Shown one piece after another: positions 1-42,149 of a stretch of DNA of 64,000 bases. This DNA comes from Echinarachnius parma (taxonomy: Eukaryota; Echinodermata; Echinoidea; Clypeasteroida; Echinarachniidae): contig JBAMJV010002963.1 of the NCBI GenBank assembly GCA_037951105.1, forward strand, positions 62,001-126,000. Direction: 5' to 3'. Both the position numbers and the translations under genes were made by a program. Below the pieces are notes generated by a model, which was given only the letters and a program-made list of their open reading frames with translations, did no database searches and was not told where the DNA came from. The first letter of the stretch is position 1; each line of letters begins with the position of its first letter.

Positions 1-224
1 ATGTACATCACGATCGTGTGTAACTTACGGATGCGCAGTCTGATGGTGTGAAAAACACAGTTTTACTTTGTTTTATTCTCATTTTTCTAATATCAAGCGA
101 TATATGACGAAAAAACAATAATTACACTCACCAATTTCACGGGTTCCACTAGGCACTACATCACATCATTACACGGCTGCTCTCTTTGACGGCATTCCGT
201 CCACTTCACCCGGTTTCGCGATGT

Positions 225-356
225 CATTCTCTACCAATGTGTGCCCATGAATTGGCATAGACATGTCTAAAAGAACCAATGCGCTATACAATTTGCATAG
301 AGCATCAGTTCTTTTAGTCATGTATGGTAAGTCGTGGGCACGTCTTAGAGAGTGCC
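225..356. repeat. Hairpin repeat, copy 1 of 3
   Basis: The arms are imperfect inverted repeats: 'attctctacc..gtgcccatga..ttggcat' on the left matches the complement of 'gtaagtcgtgggcacgtcttagagagtgcc' on the right. The centre carries AAAAGAACC..GTTCTTTTAG. Related copies lie at 1780-1900 and 2253-2398. The conserved loop and diverged arms suggest an old foldback mobile element. Confidence 0.6.
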
Positions 357-1503
357 AATTGCCAAAGCCTAAGCCTAGGCAAAGACGCGAAAGATGCCCT
401 GAAAACGATAGATTTATCGATCTATGTCTTATGCCATGGGCATTTCCACGGTAACTCGCGTTACACTTTATAAGGCAAAAAAAAAAAAATTTGTTTGATT
501 GGCGTAACGGGCAACCAAAAATTAGGGTAGGTCGGTAGGGATTTTTTTTTCTTCGCACAAATACACAAAAACACACACATAACACATCGCAATTGCAAAT
601 TCTATTGCAATTTTTGATTGATTTATTTATTTTTTATTATTATTTAAAAAAAAAAAAAAAATCAGAAAAAACCTCTAGTCTAGGGTCGGCGTGCATTAGC
701 GCCGGTATTTTTAGGGGCGGGCGGGTTACGCCAATCCAACCATTTATTTTTCATGGCCTTATGGTACATTGACAACTTCAATGTGCTGTAACTTCATTAT
801 TTTATAGAACTGTAGGCTGATTTTATCACCAAGAATTAAGTAGATGTGTACTAACTAGAAAGCATAAAACAGACTGACAGAGCTACCTAGTTTTAGGACC
901 CTTTGCGGAAGAATCCTGTTCGGTAACTCGCGTTACAAAAAAAAATGGACAAAATTCAGTAACCACTAAAACGTGTAAAGCACCATCTAAATATTGATCC
1001 TAGTCAAATATTTTATGTGCTAATTTGACATTTGCATATTATAGGTCCTATGAGTAAGTATTGACAAAATTTCCAAACGATTTGGGAATAAATTGTAGGA
1101 TGCAGAAAAATCGGTAACTTGCGTTACGGTAACTCACGTTACAGTTTGTCCGGAGGTTTTGATTCCTACAAAAATATACTTTAGAGCACTCAAAAGACTT
1201 AAATTTTAATCTGAAAAGGTACTGTGATTATCAGTCATCCAATTTGGTGCCTTAAATTTATAATAAAAATACCTGAAAATATAGAAAATATGAAGATTTT
1301 CCTGAAATGTGCACAGGGTAGTCCCATGCATGGAGTTTTGTGTATGGTTTCCGTTTCTCCTTTAAGGAGACACCTGAGAATTAAAAAAAATCACGTGAAC
1401 TGAAAGATATAATTATAGGATCATGTTTTATGAAAAAATAATCCAGAAAAAATAAATAGGATTTGAAATAGAGCCAATTGTTTTTTTCAGTTCATGTCCA
1501 CTT

Positions 1504-1677
1504 CAGGGTAGGAAATATACGGGGGCTGAGGGCGATTTTGCCCCCTAATTTTCAAAAAAGCCCCCTGAAATCTATAGGTAGCCCCTAAAATTATGTAGGG
1601 TATTATGTAAAACATTTCTGGATATCCATCAGATTGGAAAAGTAGCCCCCTAAAATAAAAAATTAATTCCTGCATTG
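1504..1677. mobile_element. Short non-autonomous hAT-like element with 8-bp target duplication
   Basis: This 174-bp element begins CAGGGTAGG and ends CCTGCATTG. It is flanked on both sides by GTCCACTT (1496-1503 and 1678-1685), the 8-bp duplication typical of the hAT superfamily. A second copy in reverse orientation, with its own different 8-bp duplication, is at 50338-51074, which confirms both ends. Confidence 0.75.
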
Positions 1678-1779
1678 GTCCACTTTCCTGTGGAAATGTC
1701 CATATCATGATGGTTGTCGAAGGAGACTTGACATGCTTGTAGTTGTACCCAATACATGCATGTGTATTTTGCACATACG

Positions 1780-1900
1780 GCATTCTCTTCGAAGACGTGC
1801 CCACGACTTGGCATGCGTGACTAAAAGAACCACTGCTATACAAATTGCATAGAACATGGGTTCTTTTAGAAAATGCGTGGGCACGTCTTCGGAGAGAATA
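1780..1900. repeat. Hairpin repeat, copy 2 of 3
   Basis: This is the clearest of the three copies. 'attctcttcgaagacgtgcc' pairs with 'gggcacgtcttcggagagaat', and the interior AAAGAACC pairs with GGTTCTTTT. The arms are about 55 bp each with a loop of about 10 bp. Confidence 0.7.
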
Positions 1901-2062
1901 CAGCACATACACTAGTTTGCAACACAAGTACCAGAGATATGGTAGAATTCTGTGCTGCCTCCTAGTCCTACATTCCAATGTACTACTAGCTCTACCGTAC
2001 TGTAACTTATGGTTTGTTAATGGTACGGTATGGTAGAACAGATAAGTTATAAATGATTAGTG

Positions 2063-2205
2063 CCCCGTTTCATAAAACACTTGCAATTGTTGTAAGTGTC
2101 CAATTATTGTAAATTGTAGGTCAACGGCCAATCAGCATGGAGCATTTCAGCTGTTGCCATGGTAGTTACAATAATTGGACACTTACAACAATTGCAAGTG
2201 TTGAA
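2063..2205. repeat. Foldback MITE, CACTTGCAATTGTTG family, copy 1
   Basis: The terminal inverted repeats are about 38 bp and almost perfect: CACTTGCAATTGTTGTAAG at the left and its complement at 2165-2202. They enclose a conserved 'ggccaatcagcatggagcat' core. Other copies are at 34709-34863 (nearly complete) and 22812-22925 (right end lost). Confidence 0.75.
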
Positions 2206-2252
2206 TCGTGTAATTTGAACGATGGTTGAAAAAATGGCACAGCTGATCACGA

Positions 2253-2398
2253 AGGCATTCTCTACGAATACATGTCTACGAAGACATGCCCACGACTTGG
2301 CATACATGACTAAAAGAACTGATGCTCTTTGCAATTTGTATAGCGCACCAGTCCTTTTAATAGTCATGCATACCAAGTCATGGGCATGCGTTGGTAGT
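2253..2398. repeat. Hairpin repeat, copy 3 of 3
   Basis: Same structure as the copies at 225-356 and 1780-1900: CATTCTCTACG, then 'cccacgacttggcatacatgactaaaagaac', a short loop, and the complementary 'ccttttaatagtcatgcataccaagtcatgggca'. Confidence 0.6.
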
Positions 2399-2574
2399 TG
2401 GTACACGCCTCTTTTACATTTACTTACTGTTTGGTTCAGTCCTTTTCTTGCCCATGTTCTCGCTGATACCGCACAACGCCATAAAACAAATTTTTAGATA
2501 ACAACGTTGCAGAGGGGCAAATTAGTTATGTATAACTTTGAGCCCACAGCAAGGTATGTTAAGGTATGTTATCC

Positions 2575-3120
2575 TGTTGGCCCTTCTGATGATAGGTGCT
2601 AGATTGACGCCATCGGTTAGGGGCAATCTCCGCGTAAGTCACCACTGATTAGTTACAGACAGGCAGTGTTTAAAAATACCCTTTTAAATATATTTGAAGT
2701 AATTTTGAGACACATCATTATGAATGTATAGATCTACATTAAATAGATAAACTGACTCGCCAATTCCACGGGCTCCACTACATGGTTGCTTTTTTTGAGG
2801 GCATTTGTCTTCATTTTCCAACGTTTTTCACGATCATTTTTCAAACCATCATTAAAATTGTCCCGATTCATTGCAGGCCGGTCTGTACACTGTACTACCT
2901 ATACATATTATGGTACGGTACTGGCCTGCCATGAATCAGGCACTTTTAACAATGGTTTTAAAAAATGATCACGCACAAAATTACTTCAAATATATTTAAA
3001 AGGGTTCTTATATAAACCCGAAATACTGCCCGTCCGTAACTAATCAGTGGTGATGACTTACGCGGAGATTGCCCCAACAGAAAGCGTCAATCGCTGCATC
3101 TATCGTCAGAAGGGCCGACA
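2575..3120. repeat. Large foldback element of about 545 bp
   Basis: The outer arms pair 'ttggcccttctgatgatag..' with the complement of '..ctatcgtcagaagggccgaca'. The pairing continues through 'ccgcgtaagtcaccactgattagttac' and an inner pair around 'attcattgcaggcc' / 'ggcctgccatgaat' near 2870-2945. The spacer holds 'caattccacgggctccac', which recurs at 130-155. Likely a non-autonomous DNA transposon. Confidence 0.65.
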
Positions 3121-4213
3121 GTATGAGACAGTAAGTAAATGTAGAGGAGGCCCTGAAAACGATAGATTTATTGAACTAGTAGTAGTAAGACAGGGAGGGA
3201 ATCATGACACAAATTTGCACAAATGATATTTTATGATCAATATTGCAAGAAATTTAAAAATGTCCTAGTTTTTAAGTGCAGCTAGTTCAAGGGAACGTTA
3301 GAAAGACACACATATGAATATATTCATTAAATTGTTGGAATTTCCATTGAACATGTCATTTCCAGTGTTCTAGTTCAGAAGTATACAACATTTTCTGACT
3401 GTTCCCTGCCGGAAAACTTTGCATATTACGCTAAACATATTATGGTTACTCTCCTGTATGTCAACGACTCTGCCCTTGATATGTTCATCAGTCAGATCCT
3501 GATGTCCTGTGGATGATTTCCTTCCTAAAAGGTTTTAAAATGAGACATTTATGCTGTCAATTTGGCCAGACCTGTACTGCGCATCTCCTACAGCAGTTGT
3601 ACGTATTGTACTTGCCATTCACCACACATAATATATTTATATGGGCAATTCCATGACATATGGGACAAAGATGCTAAAAATTCAAAATTATATTTCCAGG
3701 TTCAAATAACTCATATTTTTTAACAATACATGAGTTGAAGTTTCAGGAACCGTCATATTTTTTTTCAATGATGGCAATTTTCTTTTTCAAAATGTTCATC
3801 AAAGTATACATGTAGAAAATTTGATGACGAGAAAGATAAATTCACATACAATTTGCTATCAGAAATCCGCTTAACCATTTACTTCAATTAATAAACTTTC
3901 ACATGAATAGCGTTACCAGAATAACAAATACCAAATGGCATGAAAAATATTGCTGGTTTGATTATTGTATTTGACAAAAATCTTGATTAGATCAGTTTAC
4001 CATAATGGATGTAACGTCAATTTATTCCACAAAGAAGGTGATAATATGGGATGCTACTTGAGACTTGTAATCTTTTACCAACTCTCTTTCTATCAATACA
4101 AAAACATTTGGGTTGTCCACATACAGCTTTCAAAACATTCTACTAGCCCTAGACTATTGGGCAAGCACTGTATACAAAATTAGTAAAAAGAATTTCCAAT
4201 GCAATTTATAATA

Positions 4214-5568
4214 CAAAGGCCATAAAAACCTGCTAGTTTATTTTCATGTGTCTATTTTGAATGACGTACATGTAGTTAAGAATGAAACACATGATCATCA
4301 TTTAGTTGCTACAGGGGTGTCGATCCGTTTTTGAGATTGGGGGGGCGAAATTTGAAAAAATGTCCAAAGTGACCACTGAGAGAGCCAAAACCCCCACATT
4401 TGGCATGCCCGGAAGTTTTATTATGCGCTCATTGAAAGTGTTTTGATGGCTCAAAGACCTGACTTTGGGGGGCACCCACATTTGGGGATCCATAATGGGG
4501 GTCCAGGGGGCGGAGCCCCCGGAAGGTTTTAGATTTCAGACATTTCCTCCTAGCATTGGTGTTAAAATTGTATAAAATAGTGAACCTACTCATAACGTAT
4601 TTTTAAAGGGCATAGCGAGGAAAAGACTGAGCCTTGCATGAGATGGATCCACGTGATCATGTATACTATAGAGCCATGGATATAGTCTAGGGCATTGGGC
4701 TCCCATGAAACTAAGCAAGGGCGTCAACAATTTCTCAAAAGTGTAGGGGAGACATTGCGAGGAAGCGAAGCGACCGAGCGGGGGAGGGTGTGGGAGGTAG
4801 TGTCCCCCTCCCACAGTAGGGAGCTTTTGTATTTTTGGGCGTGAAATTGTGCGATTTGGTGCACACCTGAGACAGAAATTTCACGTAATATGAAGTATAT
4901 AGGTATGGAACCAAACATACATAATGACAAAGGGAGGGGCAATCGGCTCCTTTTTCAAATGTGGGGGGACATGATATTCCAATTTGATTTGCGTTCAGCG
5001 CATATGTACCGAGATTATTTTATTTTCTGTGACGGTGTGCTATAGATGAGGGTTTAATAAACGTCGTTTGAGGTGTGCGTTTGAGAAATTACGCTGCCCA
5101 ACACATTTCAAACGGTGAGTTCCCGCAACCCAAATGAAACTTGCAATATGAGAAACTGTATGCGCGCGAAGCGCGCGGCAAAAAAGAGATTTGAGGTCCT
5201 TTTCAAACTAAAAAACGGCTATTTTGAAGATTATTTATTGATAAATGTGTCTTTCCCCTCTTTGACATTATATCACTCGATTTTTTTCTTCCTCATTTTC
5301 GGAATTATTGGGGGGGCGAAATGATATGTTCGCCCCCCCAATATTTTCATTGGGGGGGCGACTGCCCCCCCTGCCCCCCCAGGATCGACACCTCTGAGTT
5401 GCTAACTACGTTCAAATAAACGGGAACCTATTAGCACCTGCATTAGGCTTACCCAGCTAACCCTTGTTAGGGGACTAGGAAAACTGTTGCTCATTAAACT
5501 GTATAATTTGTTATACACTTAGCATGGAACTAAGATAGCAGGGTTTTATGAGTATGAGGCCAGGTCTA
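4214..5568. repeat. Foldback element (CTGCTAG..CTAGCAGG family) split by a later insertion
   Basis: The left remnant at about 4214-4311 and the right part at 5397-5568 together align to the intact copy at 9943-10187, including 'ggcttacccag' and 'ggggactaggaaaactg'. The two parts are separated by the 1085-bp element at 4312-5396. Confidence 0.65.
4312..5396. mobile_element. Non-autonomous hAT-like element, 1085 bp, 8-bp target duplication
   Basis: The termini CAGGGGTGTCGATCC and GGATCGACACCTCTG are inverted repeats. AGTTGCTA occurs immediately on both sides (4304-4311 and 5397-5404), a perfect 8-bp duplication as expected for hAT. The uninterrupted site 'tttagttgctaac' is preserved in the related copy near 10028-10040, so the insertion is proven within this window. 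The interior holds G-rich tracts and a GCGCGCGAAGCGCGCG palindrome but no recognisable transposase. Confidence 0.85.
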
Positions 5569-5715
5569 TATCATTACAATCATGTCGCACATCTTAACTC
5601 CAATCGCTTTACTTTTTTGAGCAGTTAAAGTGCACATACAGTACATGTATCATAGACACTTCCTTAGACTATCAGTGTGACATTTATTTTGTTCATTCTA
5701 TATTCCAAAATATAG

Positions 5716-35922
<30,207 letters not shown>

Positions 35923-38375
35923 GCACACTCAAGCTCTTCTTACACTCCTGCGGCCAACCAACATTCATATCACGTCTTCGTGCTGCGAGTGAAGGTCAAG
36001 GGCGAGGACTAGCTAAGAAACATGATAGATATATATATTTAAACCTTTCAATAATTAGTGTAATGTAATGTTTCATTGAAAAAAAAGAGGGATCTACTTT
36101 TTATTTCTCTGGAAGTCCCGTTACAAATGTATATTCCCATAGTTGGTTCTCTGTAGGAGATTATATGTTGGCAAGCCACGGATGGAGACGGAAGTAATAT
36201 AGAACATATGAATTATGAATTTAACAATTAATATCAAATGTCTGTATATTGAGGCCAAAGTATTAGCATTGGCATATCAAGTTAATAACGTAGCTTTTGA
36301 ATATGTTACATAAGTTCAGTGATATGATTGTTTAGATTGATGGATTTATTCTAGTATGATAGTAATAGTAATATTATTTGTTAAGACAAGTGACATTTGT
36401 GTTCGAACTTTCATGTAGGGAAGACGAATGTAGTCGGTTGGGTCCAACAATCTAAAGAATGAAAATATATTTTAGTTTGTTTTTAAAGTCGAACCATATA
36501 TTATGCTGTTGTACAGATTATGTGAGTGTGTACATACACGCTCACATACAAGTCTAATCTCTAATGTTGTATAAAACCGGATCAAGCACAAATTGAAGTC
36601 GACGTTCGAATGTCATTTGCACAGCTTGGATGATAGAATTCAGTAATAAATGGACTGTTATTATTTGTTACATTGTCAAGTAGGAATTGTGCTGTGTTGA
36701 TGTTTGCATATACTTGTCCAGTTAGTTAATCAAATTTGGGTTGTATCAGGAAAATAGATGAAAGTTGAGCAATCTTACGTCGTTCTTCAATGGTTGCTAC
36801 CGATTTAGCAAATGAATTTGAAATATTTTAGTTTACACCAAGCAAGAGATTTCCAATGATAAATATATATGTACTTAAAGGTGCCCATTAGTTTTGCAAT
36901 TTTGTAAATGCCAAGGGTTATCTTATTTTTATTATCACTGCTTTCGGTAAGAAGAAATTAAATTATAGCTGGACATGTTTGGAGTATTTTATACAATATT
37001 AACCCTTTAAAGATATCTATGGAGATGTCTTTGAATATGTTGACTCTCTCTGTTCTCCGATTGAAAAGTTGCTGCTTTGCCATGCATGCTGAAATGCTCT
37101 CTCGCTGCTGTACCACATTTTCAAAAATGCACAATAGAATACCAGTAAAACAAAACTTGTGCTAGTAGGCAGTATTAAGTTTGATTCTGCATTGTTTATA
37201 TTTTTTGTGTGTGGCAAGAGAAAATTTGAAGGAGAAAGAATATGTGCTTCAATATGTGCAGAGATATATCAGTATGAAAAAGTATTTTGCGATGAACAAC
37301 CGATTGGATTCGTTTACAAGCCAAACAGTATGTATTTGAAGTGTAACCTTCATTTATAAATATACAATTTTTCTGAATATACATCAAGTTTGATTAAGGG
37401 GCAAGTTTAATCAAAATGATTGAAAATGGCTTCTCAAAAATAGGAAAACAAGATTACAGAGAAATGAGAAATGATTTCTTTAAAGTGAATAACAAATTTC
37501 ATTCATTCAGCGTTATTCACAAGTGAAAAAACCCTACAAAATATATTTTACAGAATGTATTTCTTTAAGAACTGACATTTATTCAAAGGAACAAATGCTA
37601 AATGGTTTTTGGTCCCTTTTTTGTGGATTTTGTATCAAATGCAATTACCATGTGGAGTAAAATAATTCATGTATTTAATTTAAACTAGTGGTTAGTCAGT
37701 TATCTGTTAATTATTTTCGTAGCTATATGTGGATGTGACGTGAATGGATATTGTCAAGCAAGTCATAGGTGAGCGGTGGAATTCTATTTAAAGAATGCTC
37801 ACATTTATCAGGATAGTGGAGTCAACTGCAATGGAATATAATGATATTATTCAATCATAGATGGATCTAGAAAATAAACTTGTTTAATTGCCCATTATGC
37901 CCATTCAAGGAGACATGCTGTTTTGTGTTGGAAAGAATTTAGCTTCACAAATGTATTAATCATTTATTGAGATTTGTCAAGAATGTCTTCACATCTTATG
38001 TAATGAATGTGAGAAAAATCACCAAACTGCATTTCTGAAATTGCACAATGTCAGGAACTTTATACAAAAAGGTTTGGTTGTACCCAGGTTTAACATATAT
38101 ATTTATATCAAATTGTTCTTTTCAAAATAATCAAGTAACCTGTGACATTCCTTGTAAAACATACATTAAAAGTATGAATTTATTATATAAAACATTTAAA
38201 ATGTTCATAATGAAAGTGGATAGCATTGGATTGTGTACTGATGTGTTCCCCCTCTTGAGTTTGCATACCCCTGTCCAGTATAGTCTCCACTCCTGGCTTT
38301 GCCAATCCTCTTGTATGTAGATGGAGGAAGGAAAGTGGTACCAATAAATGTGATTAACCCTTTGATTCAAACATG
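35923..38375 (+). other. CLTC: Clathrin heavy chain 3' UTR (estimated)
   Basis: The AT-rich region after the stop is free of obvious repeats. Candidate polyadenylation signals are AATAAA at 36645-36650 and AATAAA at 38343-38348, the latter followed after 25 bp by a GT-rich 'catgtgtgttttcttg'. Either could be used; the true end is not proven. Confidence 0.5.
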
Positions 38376-38545
38376 TGTGTTTTCTTGCTGATTTCTTCTA
38401 CTATTAATTTTAGCCATGTCCATGAAGACCACAAAATGTTGTTACGTGACGCTAACATTCAGCAAATATGCTAAATTGATCACAGAAACAGAAAACATGA
38501 AGAGTGCAAAATGTATGTATCGATGTAGGCCTATGACGATAATGG

Positions 38546-38632
38546 TTGTTGTGATGAAGGTGATGATGATGATGATGATGGTGGTGATGATGATGATGAT
38601 GGTGATGGTGATGGTGATGGTGATGGTGATGG

Positions 38633-38664
<32 letters not shown>

Positions 38665-38722
38665 GGTGGTGGTGAAGATGATGGTGATGATAGTGATGAT
38701 GGATGGTGGTGGTGGTGGTGTT
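38546..38722 (+). repeat. GAT/GGT microsatellite
   Basis: A long imperfect ATG/GTG repeat. Poly-H and poly-M frames on the two strands are artefacts. Confidence 0.95.
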
Positions 38723-41700
38723 TGGGTAGAGTCCCTAGTTTTCCAGTAGCAAGATGAAGATGGCTTTGCTAGATTATAGGTCAACAATCCATTGATTTTT
38801 GTTTTACTTTCGAGCATGGTGGAGTTATAATTACTATTTTAAAGGTTGTAATGTTGTGGTGCAGGTTTTGGTTACTAAAATTCAGTTTGACCAAAACTGC
38901 ACTATCCCTTTACAAATCCAAACTTATATTGGTCGTGCTGATTTATTAATCGCCATTTAAGGAATGTTGTAATAATTAAATTACTGATTATTTAAAAACA
39001 AAATTTATTCAACCACGATTTTCTAGGCTTCTTGCATCGTAAAGTGAAATGTTGCCCTCTCCAGTCTCAGTAGGGAACAGTCATCGAAACCCTTCGTGGG
39101 TGGACGATATAAATTTAGGATAAACAATATTATTTACTATACCCGACATGCTCGATGGGCATGATGACGATGATAATGATAACTATTATATGGTGGACAT
39201 GATGAGGATGATGATGAGGTGCAGAAGGAGGAAGAGGACGGGGATTATCCCCGCCAATGTGTGGGGTCCAGAAATATGAAATAACATTAAAATTAATTAA
39301 GGGACATTGCCCTCTCTCAAACATATTTTTTACCTTTGCAAATAATCAAAAACACTAAAAAATATTCATCAAACTGACACAATCATCAGAAAATTGGGGT
39401 TGAGGTTTGAAATGAAACAAATAATCAAACAAATCGAAATAATCAAGTTTCTTATAAGTTTGTTATTCTATTTTATTGTACAAATGTATCCAAATAATAG
39501 TCAGTAATATGATACATGCTGAACTGAAAAAAAATATATCGTCTATGATGTCAACATGAAAATGGCATTATAATTTTCAGGCAAAATGGTATGCACGTTT
39601 TACGATTTCCATCATGATTTAGGAATGTATATCGAAAAAGTATAATTGATACGTAACACGGCGAAATTAGTATTTGCATTTGTTTATTTAGAATTATAGT
39701 AAGTTGTGAGATAGTCGTGTCGAGTTGATAAAAACAATTAGTTTAGTATACTACTAGACCACAAAACATATTTCTGTTGGTCCCGACAACGAAACAAATA
39801 GATTGGGCAAATTGAATTTTTAGTAACCAAACCGCACCATAACATTACAAACTAACAGTTATAACTCCACCATGCTCGAAATGTACCACAAAATTACAAA
39901 CGACTATAAGGTAAAAAGCCTGTTATCATTCAAAAAGAGCCGTTAAAACACAAGCGGGCTCTCTCTTTTTACAGAAAAAAATATGCATGTGATGTTTTTT
40001 GAATAATGGTTGAATCGAGAGATCATCAACAACTATTTAAAAAACCTCTTTTGTAATTTGATATATATTTAAAGGGACAGTCCGCCTTTTGCAAGCCAAA
40101 AATGATATGTTGCCATATAAACCTCAAATATTATAGATCATGATTTTTAAAATTTATCCTGAAAAGATTACGACTTGACAAAAAAAAATATCATCGAATA
40201 AATAAAGTTTATTCTCTCATTGAAATTGTATACTCTTTCAGATTTGACACTCAGTTGTTAATTACCTCACACAACAAATTATTTCTTGAAGCGCCCTCTA
40301 TACCCAAACTGAACTACCATATATGAATACTTTAATGTACATACAAACAGCTCACTAACATTACATGTAATTTGTATTCATTTTTGTATGCATATTTTAT
40401 TCCTGTTCCACGAGAGCTTACTAGAAGTTTGCCAGTCATAGCAACGAATCATGTATATGCAGGGTGGGTTCCAAGAAATGAATTGTATCATTTAGAAACA
40501 TGATTATCGAATATCATTATAAATTATCAAATAGCATTTCTCCAGGTCGCCAGACATGCAAGGACGCAGATATCTTTGGAAGTTTGGATATACATGAAAT
40601 ATTATATCGAACCATTCTACATTATATGGCCATAATTGTTACGATAATTTAAACATTGTAATTGTATTTGAACTAAAATGACATGTCTTTTATTGACTCC
40701 CTGGCAATCATGGGCGTCGATACTTACGTAATACCTATTCATCAGGGGGGATGGATTAATAAATCACCCCCCCCCCCCCCTGATGAATGGGTATCAATTA
40801 CAGATCGACGCCCATGCTGGCTATATTTTAAAGCATTAGGCCTACATTAAAAGACAATGATAACTGGGACAGTCATGTCAATGATATTATAGTGACAATG
40901 AAACATTCATATTAGCTTTATTATATCACAATAGAAGAGTAATGAGTGGATCATAAATATATAGATATTTTTAATAATTGAATAGTTGAATTCCTCTGAC
41001 TATTTACAATACGTACATATCAAGTACAGAGTAAACGGGTGAAATGAATGTCAACATGACACAAAAGACTATCATTTTACAAATGATGGTACCCATAACC
41101 TATAGTATAAATAGTTTATAATAATAGTGTCTATCATAATTCGACCCTGACATTTATTGTGTGAAATTTATTTAAAATACATGAGATTCATTTGGAATAA
41201 TTATGAATGTATTAAATATTTCTGTAAAATTTGAATTGTACAAATTTATCATTAAATAAACACTGAAATCTTCAAATCACACATCATACAACACACAACA
41301 ATTGAAAAATATTTCAAGTTTTCAACACAGACAAGAAGTTGGAACACGTACCGTGGTTCTCCGTTATGAATATACATTATCTAATTATGTAAATTCTTGC
41401 CCTACATCAATGCCCCCACCCGCCCGCTAGCGATTTATGTTTACAAATATTGCGCCCCTCCCCGGAGGAACAACACATGCAGTACACAAATATCACTATT
41501 GTTATGTTGGTATTAAAAAAAAAATAATAATAACAAATAACAAACAAAATAAAACAAATACATAAATTTAAAAAATAAATAAATAAAATACAAAATAAAC
41601 AAATAAATACAAATATAAGAAATAGAAAATTACAAAATAGGTTAATTTGTGTTATTTTCATATGACTGTGTGCATTGGTGTGTCTGCGTATTACCAAAGT

Positions 41701-42149
41701 GTATCATTCCACAGAGCCAGAATCGGTGGCCATGGTACAGATAAAGATGATTTAGTGTAAGATTAATGTGCCAAAAAGCACAAAGCCAACTACACAGTCG
41801 ATGTCAGTTTGTAAGACCACTCCGTGCTCAAGCTTTAATTTCGACACAGTTAATGATGGTCTCCATCTCGCCAATAATTGCTAAAAGATAATAACAACAC
41901 AACATGGAAGAGCAGATAGCAAAGTGACTGGAAACAGATTGAAAACATAAACACAAAATGTATACAATCATATCCGTGAAAAAACAGCATAATCGCTATT
42001 ATTATTCATGATATTCAAGATTGTCACGTCATCTCGAGGAATCATAATCATAATCATAATCATATACATTTCATTGAATGATCAGAGCTCAATTCAGATA
42101 GATGGATCTCTGGAAGTAGTACTGGACAGTATTTTATGGATCACGTTCT
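38723..42149. other. Intergenic region between clathrin and the PTB gene
   Basis: Contents that I recognise are fragments of the AGGGATAGTTGAG MITE family (38813-38913 and about 39830-40325), a small hAT-like element at 40709-40816 and an AT-rich simple stretch near 41510-41620. The PTB gene's 3' UTR should occupy part of the last few hundred bases; TTTAAT at about 41836 (ATTAAA on the minus strand) is a possible poly(A) signal. No other gene is visible. Confidence 0.55.
40709..40816. mobile_element. Tiny hAT-like foldback element
   Basis: The ends CATGGGCGTCGAT and ATCGACGCCCATG are exact inverted repeats. The flanks CTGGCAAT and CTGGCTAT are an 8-bp duplication with one mismatch. The body is an A/G hairpin with a C14 run. 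Confidence 0.65.

Larger units (their letters stand above)
1..5715. other. Repeat-rich DNA left of clathrin exon 2 (probable intron 1)
   Basis: No coding exon can be supported here. Clathrin exon 2 opens at 5716 in phase 0 with a good acceptor, so the conserved first coding exon (about 14 residues in the family) should lie further left and this stretch would be intron 1. The contents that I can delimit are hairpin elements, a small hAT-like element, a long foldback and a nested hAT-like insertion, listed separately. The rest, for example 600-1480 and 3200-4210, is AT-rich DNA in which I see nothing. Confidence 0.6.

Noticed and set aside
2234-2275. ATG GCA CAG.. reading MAQLITK as the missing clathrin first exon
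   Set aside because: Only the first three residues agree with the conserved MAQILPIRF start. No donor follows at the right phase, and the sequence runs into a hairpin repeat.
38416-38817. Open frames of poly-His and poly-Met
   Set aside because: Microsatellite artefacts on the two strands of the same GAT/GGT tract.
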